Shown here: one piece after another, positions 52,407 through 60,176 of the stretch | How the letters are laid out: each line of letters begins with the position of its first letter | How positions within the stretch are numbered: the stretch's first letter is position 1 | Assembly: GCA_027488835.1 (NCBI GenBank) | Contig: JAIYAW010000002.1 | Coordinates: 152,666 to 216,665, forward strand | Source: Bacteroidota bacterium | GTDB lineage: Bacteria; Bacteroidota; Bacteroidia; NS11-12g; UBA955 | Direction: 5' to 3' | DNA: 64,000 bases | Made by a program: the position numbers and the translations under genes | Notes under the pieces: model-generated | What the model was told of the DNA's origin: nothing | Seen by the model: the letters and a program-made list of their open reading frames with translations, nothing else | Database searches by the model: none

Positions 52407-52426
52407 CTGTTTTATACGTATTTTTG
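52394..52426 (+). promoter_or_regulatory. Promoter of the class III aminotransferase, fused to the HU terminator
   Basis: TTTG (52394-52397) and TATTTTTG (52419-52426) lie 21 bp apart. The ATG is at 52430, only 3 nt after the -7 box. The -33 element lies in the terminator hairpin loop, so hairpin formation in RNA and promoter use in DNA share the same bases. Confidence 0.7.
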
Positions 52427-52429
52427 AAA

Positions 52430-53623
52430 ATGCATTTGTCGCCAAAACAACTATTCTTGAATTCTGTGGCCCAAACCAATCCGGAACCTTTGGCGCTTGA
52501 AATTGATAGAGCCGAAGGAAATTATTTGTTTGACATACATGGCAACAAGTTTCTTGATTTGATATCGGGGATTTCCGTTTGTAGCATTGGACATCAAAAT
52601 CCTCTTGTAATTGATGCAATCATTGAACAAGCCCAAAAACATATGCATGTTATGGTTTATGGCGAGACGGTTCAAATGCCTCAAAATAATTATGCGCAAT
52701 TTATAATTGATCATTTACCCGAGTCTCTCAATAATGTGTATTTTGTGAATAGCGGTTCGGAAGCTATAGATGCTGCAATGAAATTGGCAAAACGGTTTAC
52801 TGGAAAACATTCTTTTGTTGCTCATAAGTTAGCTTATCACGGAAGTTCTCAAGGCCCGTTAAGTTTAATGAGCGACGAATATTTCGTTCCAAAATACAGG
52901 CCTCTTTTGAATAACGTATTTTTTGTTGATCAAAATGCGATTGAGTCAATTCAACAATTGCCTAAATCTCATGTAGCCGCTGTTGTTGTTGAGCTCATAC
53001 AAGCTGAAAAAGGCGCTTCCATTTCGTCAATTGAATATATTCAAGCCCTTTATAAATATGCAAAATCTATAGATGCTTTGTTTGTAATTGACGAGATCCA
53101 AACTGGCTTTGGAAGAACTGGAACAAAGTTTTGCTTCGAACAATACAATATTGTACCAGATATCCTAGTTTTAGGCAAAGCTTTAGGCGGAGGAATGCCA
53201 ATGGGTGCAATCGTTGCCCCAAAACACATCATGCAATCTTTTGCCAACTTTCCAATCTTGGGTCATATCACTACTTTTGGGGGACATCCGGTTTGTTGTG
53301 CAGCAGGTCTTGCTGCCAATAGATTTCTGTTTGAAAATTATGAAGGCTTCAATATCCCTCAAAAAGAAGAACTGTTCAAGTTGTTACTCGTTCATCCTAA
53401 AATAAAAAAAGTTTCAGGAAAAGGGTTGCTTTTGGCTTGTCACCTTGCTGAAGGGGTGGAAGGACCAAAATTAATTCACTTACTGCTTCAAGAAAAATTA
53501 TTTACAGATTGGTTTCTATTTGAACCAAACGCAATAAGAATTTGTCCGCCATTTACAATCACCACCGATGAAATTATTTCTGCATGCAACATCATAAAGG
53601 GTTGTTTAACCCAACTAAATTAA
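52430..53623 (+). CDS. Class III PLP-dependent aminotransferase (acetylornithine/4-aminobutyrate type)
   Basis: The 397-residue protein starts at ATG 52430; a TTG two codons upstream is inside the -7 box. It has the fold-type I class III features: NSGSEAIDAAMKLA, the DEIQTGFGRTGT motif with the PLP-pyridine Asp, and the Schiff-base Lys in VLGKALGGGMPMGAI. Such enzymes interconvert omega-amino or alpha-amino acids and semialdehydes; the substrate (acetylornithine, ornithine, lysine or 4-aminobutyrate) cannot be decided. It is monocistronic. Confidence 0.92.
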   Translation: MHLSPKQLFLNSVAQTNPEPLALEIDRAEGNYLFDIHGNKFLDLISGISVCSIGHQNPLVIDAIIEQAQKHMHVMVYGETVQMPQNNYAQFIIDHLPESLNNVYFVNSGSEAIDAAMKLAKRFTGKHSFVAHKLAYHGSSQGPLSLMSDEYFVPKYRPLLNNVFFVDQNAIESIQQLPKSHVAAVVVELIQAEKGASISSIEYIQALYKYAKSIDALFVIDEIQTGFGRTGTKFCFEQYNIVPDILVLGKALGGGMPMGAIVAPKHIMQSFANFPILGHITTFGGHPVCCAAGLAANRFLFENYEGFNIPQKEELFKLLLVHPKIKKVSGKGLLLACHLAEGVEGPKLIHLLLQEKLFTDWFLFEPNAIRICPPFTITTDEIISACNIIKGCLTQLN

Positions 53624-53647
53624 TTTAGTTTTGGGGGTAATTCATAT

Positions 53648-53655
53648 TATATTTG
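53648..53655 (+). promoter_or_regulatory. -7 box upstream of the tandem lipoprotein genes
   Basis: TATATTTG is an exact match, 13 nt before ATG 53669. No good -33 is visible. Confidence 0.45.
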
Positions 53656-53668
53656 TTTAAATATTGCA

Positions 53669-54568
53669 ATGGAAGTGATAATCCTTCAGAAAACTAAATA
53701 TTTATTGTCTGCAATTTTAATTGCCGTAGTTTCTGTTTTTGCCGGATGCACGAAAATCTATGACGTTCAAAATGAAGATTTAAATTCTCAAATTGCATTC
53801 AATAATAACATAAACGATTTTCTTTCTATTTATGAAATTGTTGAGCATATCAATTCAACCAAATCAAGTCAAGGACTTAAAAGAACCTATTTAGATTCGA
53901 TTGAAAATCAAGTAAATTGTAAAATAATCATTATAGATTCAATCACATCCGACGGTGATGGTTATGCTTATCGCATTCAATTTCCAGAATATAAAAAGGA
54001 CATTAACCAATCGGCACTGAATTACGATGGAAAAGCAAGATTTGGTTCAGTCCTAGTTGATGTGAGTAAAAATTACAGAGAATTAAATACAACTGCCACC
54101 ATCAGTATTGGTGATACAAATGCATTTTATATTGGGTCTTTAAATAATCCAATAAAGAAATTTAATGGTAACGTTAATATATATAGAAGTTTACAGGGAG
54201 TTCTCTCAATGGCCTTTAATCAAGTAAAAATGGTAACGGATGTTGATTCCATGGTTTTTACCGGACAATTGGCCATTCAATGGTCATCAGGAGAAAGCTC
54301 AGATGGTTTGTTTAATGATGTCATCAATTACAACGGTGATGGCACATTTTCATACAACAACCTGCCCAATACATCTTGGAAAACTACATTGGCACTTGTT
54401 AAAAATATTGAAAAGGGTTGTTCTGCCAATATTGTAAAAGGAATTTTACAAATAGATAAAAATAACTTACGTTATAGAATTGATTTCGATCCATTTAATA
54501 ACATGTCTTGCGACAATATTGCAAAAATTTATAGCGCTGGAAAAGAATATGAAGTACGCATTAAATAA
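53669..54568 (+). CDS. Lipoprotein of unknown function (first of a tandem pair)
   Basis: The 299-residue protein has a lipoprotein signal with lipobox VFAGC (Cys about 27). A helical N-terminal region with YEIVEHINSTKSSQG is followed by a beta-rich domain. The C-terminus RIDFDPFNNMSCDNIAKIYSAGKEYEVRI closely parallels the end of the next protein (TIDFDPMSDAKQDKVAKATFGNSEWFFQI), so the two are paralogues. No family is recognised. The genes overlap by 20 bp. Confidence 0.78.
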   Translation: MEVIILQKTKYLLSAILIAVVSVFAGCTKIYDVQNEDLNSQIAFNNNINDFLSIYEIVEHINSTKSSQGLKRTYLDSIENQVNCKIIIIDSITSDGDGYAYRIQFPEYKKDINQSALNYDGKARFGSVLVDVSKNYRELNTTATISIGDTNAFYIGSLNNPIKKFNGNVNIYRSLQGVLSMAFNQVKMVTDVDSMVFTGQLAIQWSSGESSDGLFNDVINYNGDGTFSYNNLPNTSWKTTLALVKNIEKGCSANIVKGILQIDKNNLRYRIDFDPFNNMSCDNIAKIYSAGKEYEVRIK

Positions 54569-55409
54569 GTTCTTATTTCATTTTATCATCGCCGTTATCG
54601 TTATTTTTACCAACGTTGGTTGCGTGAAAGATCCATTACCCGCAAATGTTAAAATTGCTGAAAATATTGGTAAAATCACCACTGTTCAAATGCAAATGTT
54701 CACTTTGTTTGATCATTTAAGGAATGGATTTGATGAAGATATTTTACCGTTTGGAGTAAAAAAGCAATTGGTTGACAGCAATGTCATTGAGCATTCTAAA
54801 ACGTTTAGGATTGATTTTGGGAAAGGTTTATTATGTGGCGATTATATTACTAGGAAAGGAATTATTACCTATAAACGCGTTTTCGATCCTTCAAGGAATA
54901 TTGATAGTGTAATTTGTGACCTGCAAGATTTAAATGATAGTTTTGGATATCTTACAGCAAATGGTGCCATTTATATTCATGGGAAATATTGCATTGTGAA
55001 ACTATCGCCTGTTACAGATAATGTATTTTCTAAATTAACTATTTGGAAGGATCCATCACTGCTTATTGATTCAGATCAGAGTGTTGGCGTAAAGCGATTA
55101 TTGGCAGATCCTACCAAAATCTCTTCAAAAGATGGCTTTCAATTTGATGGAGGTCTATATTTAGTCTCAATACGAGAATCGTATTCAATAATTCACACCT
55201 ATGATGTAACTACATCAAAATGTGAAAAATTGGTAAATGCTTCTAATTTCCCTGTTGTGGGTAAACTAATTTGTAATAAATGGGACAATTCCAATAATTC
55301 AGAAACTAAGGTTGTGACTATTGACTTTGATCCAATGAGCGATGCAAAACAGGACAAAGTTGCAAAAGCTACTTTTGGGAATTCTGAGTGGTTTTTCCAA
55401 ATTCAGTAA
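54549..55409 (+). CDS. Lipoprotein of unknown function (second of a tandem pair)
   Basis: The 286-residue protein starts at ATG 54549 (the frame from 54480 is inside the preceding gene and lacks a signal). The lipobox is FTNVGC (Cys about 25). The layout matches the preceding paralogue: a short helical region, then strands, with conserved pairs of aromatic and acidic residues and the IDFDP...VAKATFG C-terminus. Both are probably outer-membrane lipoproteins made together by translational coupling. Partner and ligand are unknown. Confidence 0.78.
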   Translation: MKYALNKFLFHFIIAVIVIFTNVGCVKDPLPANVKIAENIGKITTVQMQMFTLFDHLRNGFDEDILPFGVKKQLVDSNVIEHSKTFRIDFGKGLLCGDYITRKGIITYKRVFDPSRNIDSVICDLQDLNDSFGYLTANGAIYIHGKYCIVKLSPVTDNVFSKLTIWKDPSLLIDSDQSVGVKRLLADPTKISSKDGFQFDGGLYLVSIRESYSIIHTYDVTTSKCEKLVNASNFPVVGKLICNKWDNSNNSETKVVTIDFDPMSDAKQDKVAKATFGNSEWFFQIQ

Positions 55410-55847
55410 TCAACGAATAATTTCGAGGGGCATTTCAACAAAAGCCATTTTATCCGCTTCTTTTCTTAGCCAAATATGTTGTAGGCCATTTGTAATCCAC
55501 ATCCATTGACTGTCCATTTTTTTGTTATAAACCCCCGCTTGAATGATTGTATTTTGGTCGATTTTCACCTCGGGTGCTTTGCATTCAACCAAAATTAATG
55601 GGGTTCCTGATTTTCCAAATGCAACAATATCAAATCGTTTGCGTAAATCCATAACCCTAATTTCCCTTTCAATTGCTAAATTATTCAAGGGAATATTGTA
55701 GTATAGGTTTAGGTGGCAAATACAGTGTTGTCTAACCCATTCTTCAGGGGTTAGGGGGATAAATTTTTTTCTAACTGAATCAAAAATCATTTTTTTTTGT
55801 GTTTGAATTTGAATTTCAAAACTATATTCAGGAAAATTTAGCACCAT
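55410..55847 (-). CDS. HsdR_N-type PD-(D/E)XK nuclease-fold protein
   Basis: The 145-residue protein contains the type I restriction HsdR N-terminal fold: RKRFDIVAFGKSGTPLILVECKAPEV gives the D-(X)n-ExK catalytic pattern (Asp in FDIVAF, Glu and Lys in VECK). It has no helicase, methylase or specificity subunit nearby. This stand-alone family commonly lies divergent from holA in Bacteroidota, so it is more likely a DNA-repair or nucleic-acid-processing nuclease than a restriction enzyme. It converges with the second lipoprotein gene, with stops adjacent, and is divergent from holA with only 25 bp between starts. Confidence 0.85.
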   Translation of the reverse strand: MVLNFPEYSFEIQIQTQKKMIFDSVRKKFIPLTPEEWVRQHCICHLNLYYNIPLNNLAIEREIRVMDLRKRFDIVAFGKSGTPLILVECKAPEVKIDQNTIIQAGVYNKKMDSQWMWITNGLQHIWLRKEADKMAFVEMPLEIIR

Positions 55848-55853
55848 AAAGGC

Positions 55854-55865
55854 TGTAAATTTACA
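55854..55865. promoter_or_regulatory. Palindromic shared -7-like element of a divergent gene pair
   Basis: TGTAAATTTACA is a perfect 12-bp palindrome. Its core TAAATTTA reads the same on both strands, one mismatch from TANNTTTG, and lies 8-9 nt from both start codons (55847 minus, 55873 plus). It could act as a symmetric bidirectional promoter or regulator site. Confidence 0.4.
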
Positions 55866-55872
55866 AAAAAAA

Positions 55873-56898
55873 ATGGCGAAAACCGCAGATACAATATCGG
55901 CTTATTGGGCATTGAGATCAGAAATAGAATCTCGGAAGTTTGCGCCAATTTACCTATTGCATGGCGACGAAACCTATTTTATTGATTCCATTTCTGATTT
56001 GATAGAATCCAAAGTGCTTTCTGAAGCTGAAAAAAGTTTCAACCAATCCATTGTTTATGGAAAGGATATAAAAATGCCTGAACTCATGTCAATGGCAAGA
56101 AGATATCCCATGATGAGCGATTTTCAGCTTATTGTTGTAAAAGACGCACAAGATTTAAAGGAATGGGATATGTTTTTGAGTTATGTTGAAAATCCATTGA
56201 AGTCTACCATTTTGGTTTTTGCTTTTAGGAATGCCAAAATGGATTTGCGCACAAAAACGGGTAAATTAATATCCAAATACTGTGAGTTCAATTCTTCAAA
56301 ATTACGTGATTATCAAATAAAAAACTGGTTACCCAAATATGCAGAATCCAAAGGTAGGTCATTGGATGTGGAAGCAATCAACCTTTTGCTCGATCTATTG
56401 GGTGCTGATTTGCCATTAATTCACAATGAACTAGATAAAATCTTTATTACCGTAAAAGAAGCATATATTAGGGCATCGCATGTTGAAGAGCATGTTGGTT
56501 TTAATAGAGAGTACAACGTATTTGAACTTCAAACTGCTTTGGGTAACAGAAACTTCAATAAATCGGTTCAAATTGCCCATCAAATGAGTATTCGTGCTGA
56601 AAAAGGAGAATTCATGAGAATGGTGCCGGTATTGTTTGGGTTTTTTACAAAAATCATTGCAATGCACAATTCAAAGGCGAAATCTCCAAGTGAATTGGCT
56701 ACAGTTATTGGCGTTTCCTCATTTTTTATGGATGACTACATCAGAGCCCAAAGCAATTACTCAATGTCTGATTTAGAATGGGCAGTCAGTCAAATCAAAT
56801 ATCTTGATTTGAGATTAAAAGGAGTGCATAGGGGTGCTGCAACAGATGGTGAATTATTGATTGAAGCAGTTGTCAATATTTTGAAAAAGACAAAATAA
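55873..56898 (+). CDS. holA: DNA polymerase III subunit delta
   Basis: The 341-residue protein matches HolA (clamp-loader delta). The N-terminal domain has IYLLHGDETYFIDSISDLI, then QLIVVKDAQDLKEWD. The middle domain has LRDYQIKNWLPKYAESKGRSL and AINLLLDLLGADLPLIHNELDKI, followed by the C-terminal collar domain EYNVFELQTALGNRN. It opens the beta clamp at the replication fork. The ATG is the first in frame after a 25-bp divergent intergenic region. Confidence 0.93.
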   Translation: MAKTADTISAYWALRSEIESRKFAPIYLLHGDETYFIDSISDLIESKVLSEAEKSFNQSIVYGKDIKMPELMSMARRYPMMSDFQLIVVKDAQDLKEWDMFLSYVENPLKSTILVFAFRNAKMDLRTKTGKLISKYCEFNSSKLRDYQIKNWLPKYAESKGRSLDVEAINLLLDLLGADLPLIHNELDKIFITVKEAYIRASHVEEHVGFNREYNVFELQTALGNRNFNKSVQIAHQMSIRAEKGEFMRMVPVLFGFFTKIIAMHNSKAKSPSELATVIGVSSFFMDDYIRAQSNYSMSDLEWAVSQIKYLDLRLKGVHRGAATDGELLIEAVVNILKKTK

Positions 56899-56970
56899 TT
56901 TTGTCATTATTATTACATTTTCAATAGTAAATTGTGATTTTAATTGAAAATGCTTTTAATTCGCATTTAC

Positions 56971-56978
56971 TATATTTT
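56971..56978 (+). promoter_or_regulatory. Near-consensus -7 box four bases before the 56983 start
   Basis: TATATTTT differs from TANNTTTG at the last base only and lies exactly 4 nt before ATG 56983. It supports that start over the upstream in-frame TTG/ATG codons at 56944-56950. Confidence 0.4.
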
Positions 56979-56982
56979 ATCT

Positions 56983-58920
56983 ATGAAAAAAATCTACATA
57001 TTTTTAAGTTCAATTGCCGTTATTACTTCGGTTTTTGCACAATCACCAAAAAGTGTTCCTTCAGGCTCACCGGTAATTGTTTCTGCGAAATCGAGAAATG
57101 CCAACGTTTTTGTTGACAATGATGCAAAGAGTGGTGGAATGGTAAAACCAAAAGCCAATAAAACCACAATTACGAGCAGAGGTGCAAATTTGAATGCATT
57201 TATTCGTATTGGTTCCACTTATTACGATTTACAATCTAATTATGCAATGGCACACCGTGTTGTTGTTCACAATGACCAAGCAGTTTCTGCCGGATGGACA
57301 TCTTCTTACTCAGGTGCACAAGGTTTCCCTGGTCGTGGAACTGGATATAACTTCAAAAGTGCCTCAGGTACATGGGGTTTAAGCGATAGTAATCGTGTGG
57401 AAAATGTACGTACAGGTTGGCCTTGTTTAGGTACATTGTCTGATGGTTCAGTATTTACTATTGGTCACGATGCTACCAATGGTGGTTTTTACATGACAAA
57501 AAGCACAAGTGCTTCTACAAGACCTTCAATAACAACTCAAATTCTACAGGATGCTCCGTACAAGCCTATTTGGGCGCGTACTGCAAACAATGGTGATACA
57601 ATCCACTTGATTTGTTCATATACAGATTCAGCTGCTCCTGGTGAAAAAAGATCCCCAACGCGTAATGGAATTTTTGCGCCAATGGTTTACAGCCGTTCTT
57701 TAGATGGTGGTGTTACTTGGGATCAGCAGCATATCATGTTGCCTGATTACGATAGTACATTAACCGATAATGGTGGTTCTGATCAGTATGCCATTGATGT
57801 AAAAGGGAATGTTGTTGCAATTGCAAATGCAGATATCTTCCAAGGTGTTATTTTATGGAAAAGTACGGATTTTGGTACAACGTTTACCAGAATTGATGCT
57901 GAGAAATTCAAATATGCTCCATACAAACCAAAAACGGTAATGAACGATACGCCATTTACCAATGATGGAACTGTTGATGTTGTTATTGATAAAAATGACA
58001 AACTTCATGCATTTTGGGGATTGGCACGTGTTTTAGATGACGATACTACTGATGATTCTTACAGTTTCTTCCCTGGATTACAAGCGATTATGTATTGGAA
58101 CGAAGATTTCACTACAAGTCCGGTTGTGATTGCTCAAGGAAGCGCATATGATGCTGATGGTGACGGTATCAATACATTACGTCCAAATACGGTTGCCGCC
58201 CTTGCCAGTGGTAAATTACCTGCAAATACTTCTACAGTTGCACGATTGGGCAATACCTCTGCTATGCGTCAGCCAAATGCTGCTTGTGATACAAACGGAA
58301 ATATTTTCTGTATCTTCTCTACCCCAATTGAATTAGATTTATCAGATTTAGATGCAAACTACCGTGATCTTGGAATTGTTGCATCTACAGATGGCGGTGC
58401 AACTTGGACTACCCCGCAAAACATTACCCAATCTGTACTTAAAGAAGATGATTTTGGTTCTGTTGCACGCACCGTAAACGGATTTGTTCACGTAATGTGG
58501 CAGCAAGATGATGTTCCAGGTACCAACTTGCAAAACAATGATGCACTTCAAGCCAACCATGATGTAGTGTTGAATACAATTTACTACCAGGCTATTCCTG
58601 TTCAAGATATTTTAGACGGTGTAATTGGTTTGGCAAGTGTTGATGAACCAAACACAGGTGAAGTTATGATAGTGAACCAAAACTATCCTAACCCATTCGA
58701 AAATACTACCAATGTTTTGGTTTGGTTAACCCGCCCAGGTGATGTGAAAATTGAAGTTCGTAACATGATGGGTGCAGTTGTGAAAACTCAAACTTATAAT
58801 AATCTGTTTCAAGGTAATCATGAATTGTCTATAGACGGTTCTGGTTTAACCTCTGGCGTTTATACTTATTCTTTAATAACAGGTGGTAACAGCGTAAGCA
58901 AAACCATGATGGTTAAATAA
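56983..58920 (+). CDS. Secreted BNR/sialidase-like protein with T9SS sorting domain
   Basis: The 645-residue protein starts at ATG 56983 with a signal peptide cut after SVFAQ. The body has repeated Asp-box-like motifs of sialidase/BNR propellers: SLDGGVTWDQQ, STDFGTTFTRID and STDGGATWTTPQ (S-x-D-x-G-x-T-W pattern). The C-terminal 80 residues form a T9SS type A sorting domain: QNYPNPFENTTNV, KIEVRNMMGAVV and SGVYTYSLITGGN-SKTMMVK. It is therefore secreted to the surface through the type IX system. Catalytic sialidase Arg/Tyr residues are not evident, so enzymatic activity is unproven. Confidence 0.85.
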   Translation: MKKIYIFLSSIAVITSVFAQSPKSVPSGSPVIVSAKSRNANVFVDNDAKSGGMVKPKANKTTITSRGANLNAFIRIGSTYYDLQSNYAMAHRVVVHNDQAVSAGWTSSYSGAQGFPGRGTGYNFKSASGTWGLSDSNRVENVRTGWPCLGTLSDGSVFTIGHDATNGGFYMTKSTSASTRPSITTQILQDAPYKPIWARTANNGDTIHLICSYTDSAAPGEKRSPTRNGIFAPMVYSRSLDGGVTWDQQHIMLPDYDSTLTDNGGSDQYAIDVKGNVVAIANADIFQGVILWKSTDFGTTFTRIDAEKFKYAPYKPKTVMNDTPFTNDGTVDVVIDKNDKLHAFWGLARVLDDDTTDDSYSFFPGLQAIMYWNEDFTTSPVVIAQGSAYDADGDGINTLRPNTVAALASGKLPANTSTVARLGNTSAMRQPNAACDTNGNIFCIFSTPIELDLSDLDANYRDLGIVASTDGGATWTTPQNITQSVLKEDDFGSVARTVNGFVHVMWQQDDVPGTNLQNNDALQANHDVVLNTIYYQAIPVQDILDGVIGLASVDEPNTGEVMIVNQNYPNPFENTTNVLVWLTRPGDVKIEVRNMMGAVVKTQTYNNLFQGNHELSIDGSGLTSGVYTYSLITGGNSVSKTMMVK

Positions 58921-58940
58921 GATTTAAAAATATTTTTTAT

Positions 58941-58970
58941 AAAGAGGCCGATATTTATATCGGCCTCTTT
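58941..58970 (+). terminator. Terminator joined to the next promoter
   Basis: Arms AAAGAGGCCGATAT (58941-58954) and ATATCGGCCTCTTT (58957-58970) form a 14-bp stem with a 2-nt formal loop. The -7 box of the next gene begins at the very next base (58971). Confidence 0.92.
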
Positions 58971-58978
58971 TATTTTTG
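58971..58978 (+). promoter_or_regulatory. -7 box four bases before a GTG start, abutting a terminator
   Basis: TATTTTTG is an exact match. The T-tract of the terminator is part of the -7 box, and the spacer and any -33 element fall inside the hairpin. GTG 58983 is 4 nt downstream. Confidence 0.55.
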
Positions 58979-58982
58979 TACT

Positions 58983-59195
58983 GTGAAAGTTGGATTCCTA
59001 TATAATATCATCACCGCAATATTGTTTTTGCTTTGTTCCGTCTATTTGTCATTCGGCAACGTAAATATTCCTGCATTGGACTATTATCAAATATCTCCGA
59101 AATACTTAGGCCTTCTAATTTTTCTGTGGGGGACATTCAGATTTTACAGGGCTTATATGTCCTTCAAAATGAATAAAAAACATGAAAATGAATAA
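58983..59195 (+). CDS. Small two-span membrane protein
   Basis: The 70-residue protein initiates at GTG 58983, supported by the -7 box 4 nt upstream. It has two predicted transmembrane helices (VGFLYNIITAILFLLCSVYL and YLGLLIFLWGTFRFYRAY) and a basic C-terminal tail. No family is recognised. It overlaps the PstS-like gene by 14 bp, so it likely functions with that periplasmic protein. Confidence 0.75.
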   Translation: MKVGFLYNIITAILFLLCSVYLSFGNVNIPALDYYQISPKYLGLLIFLWGTFRFYRAYMSFKMNKKHENE

Positions 59196-60105
59196 ACTAA
59201 GTTTAATATTTATATTTACAATCTTTGCTTTTTTTGGTTGTCAAGATTTTAATTATGAAGGAAAAGGGAAAGACGTTCCAACCGCGGGTACCATCCAAAT
59301 TGGATTTGATAACGGTGATTCGCTTTTGGTGAATCAATGGATAGAATTGTTTCAATTCAATTACCCCAAGGCACATGTTGTTCCTAAATTTGCTAGTCAG
59401 GCACAATTGTTAAATTGGATCAAACAAGATTCGATTCAGGCTTTTGTGCTACACAACGAACTTTCAAAAGACAAACAAGATTGGATTTGTGAAAAAAGGA
59501 ACATAAAAATGCGTGCAACAATATTGGGTTATGCCGCGCCGGTGTTTATTGTGAGTAAAAACACAAAATTTTCTGAGCTGTCATTGATTGAATTGTTGCG
59601 TATTTTTTCAAATTCTGCCAATCTACGCAATTGTAAGGTGGCATTTGATCCAAATGGAATTAATATCTTACAAATAAATGACACTGCCCAAAAGTATATT
59701 TCTGAAAAAGTAAATTTAAATACAAGCAAAACCATTCACCTGTCGAATTCACAACAGATTATTGATTATGTATCAACCCACGACAATACAATAGGCGTTG
59801 TATCTTTAAACTTAATTGCCAGTAAAAAAGACAGATTGGCAATGTCTAATATAAAGAAGGTTAAAGTATTAAGCATTGGCAATATTGCTAATAACGCATA
59901 TTATCTGCCTTTTCAATCGCAAATAAAAGCAAAACAATATCCTTTTATTCAACCGCTAATTGGATATGATTTCCAAGGTTATTCGGGTTTGGGGAATGGA
60001 TTCATTACTTATGTAAGAAGTCAACCAGGGCAAATAATCGTAAAAAAATCGGGATTAATTCCGGCTTTTGACGAGGGCAGAACCATAGAAATAATAGAAG
60101 AGTGA
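59182..60105 (+). CDS. PstS-like periplasmic substrate-binding lipoprotein
   Basis: The 307-residue protein has a lipoprotein signal with lipobox FAFFGC (Cys about 20). The two-lobe PstS-type binding fold is suggested by TIQIGFDNGDSLLVNQWIELF, VFIVSKNTKFSELSLIELLRIF and IGVVSLNLIASKKDR and by a YVRSQPGQIIVKKSGLIPA C-terminus. No phosphate-transport permease is adjacent. In this phylum, similar proteins sit by ExbD/TonB or TPR genes, so the ligand may not be phosphate. Two in-frame ATGs (59182, 59188) are possible starts. Confidence 0.8.
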   Translation: MKMNKLSLIFIFTIFAFFGCQDFNYEGKGKDVPTAGTIQIGFDNGDSLLVNQWIELFQFNYPKAHVVPKFASQAQLLNWIKQDSIQAFVLHNELSKDKQDWICEKRNIKMRATILGYAAPVFIVSKNTKFSELSLIELLRIFSNSANLRNCKVAFDPNGINILQINDTAQKYISEKVNLNTSKTIHLSNSQQIIDYVSTHDNTIGVVSLNLIASKKDRLAMSNIKKVKVLSIGNIANNAYYLPFQSQIKAKQYPFIQPLIGYDFQGYSGLGNGFITYVRSQPGQIIVKKSGLIPAFDEGRTIEIIEE

Positions 60106-60176
60106 AACAATTATTGAAAAAAATCGTTCTACATAACATATAAATAACATTAATTTAGTTTTTTTGTACTTTGAAA

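Noticed and set aside
55410..55847. Remnant of a type I restriction-modification system
   Set aside because: No hsdM, hsdS or helicase part nearby, and the protein looks complete in itself.
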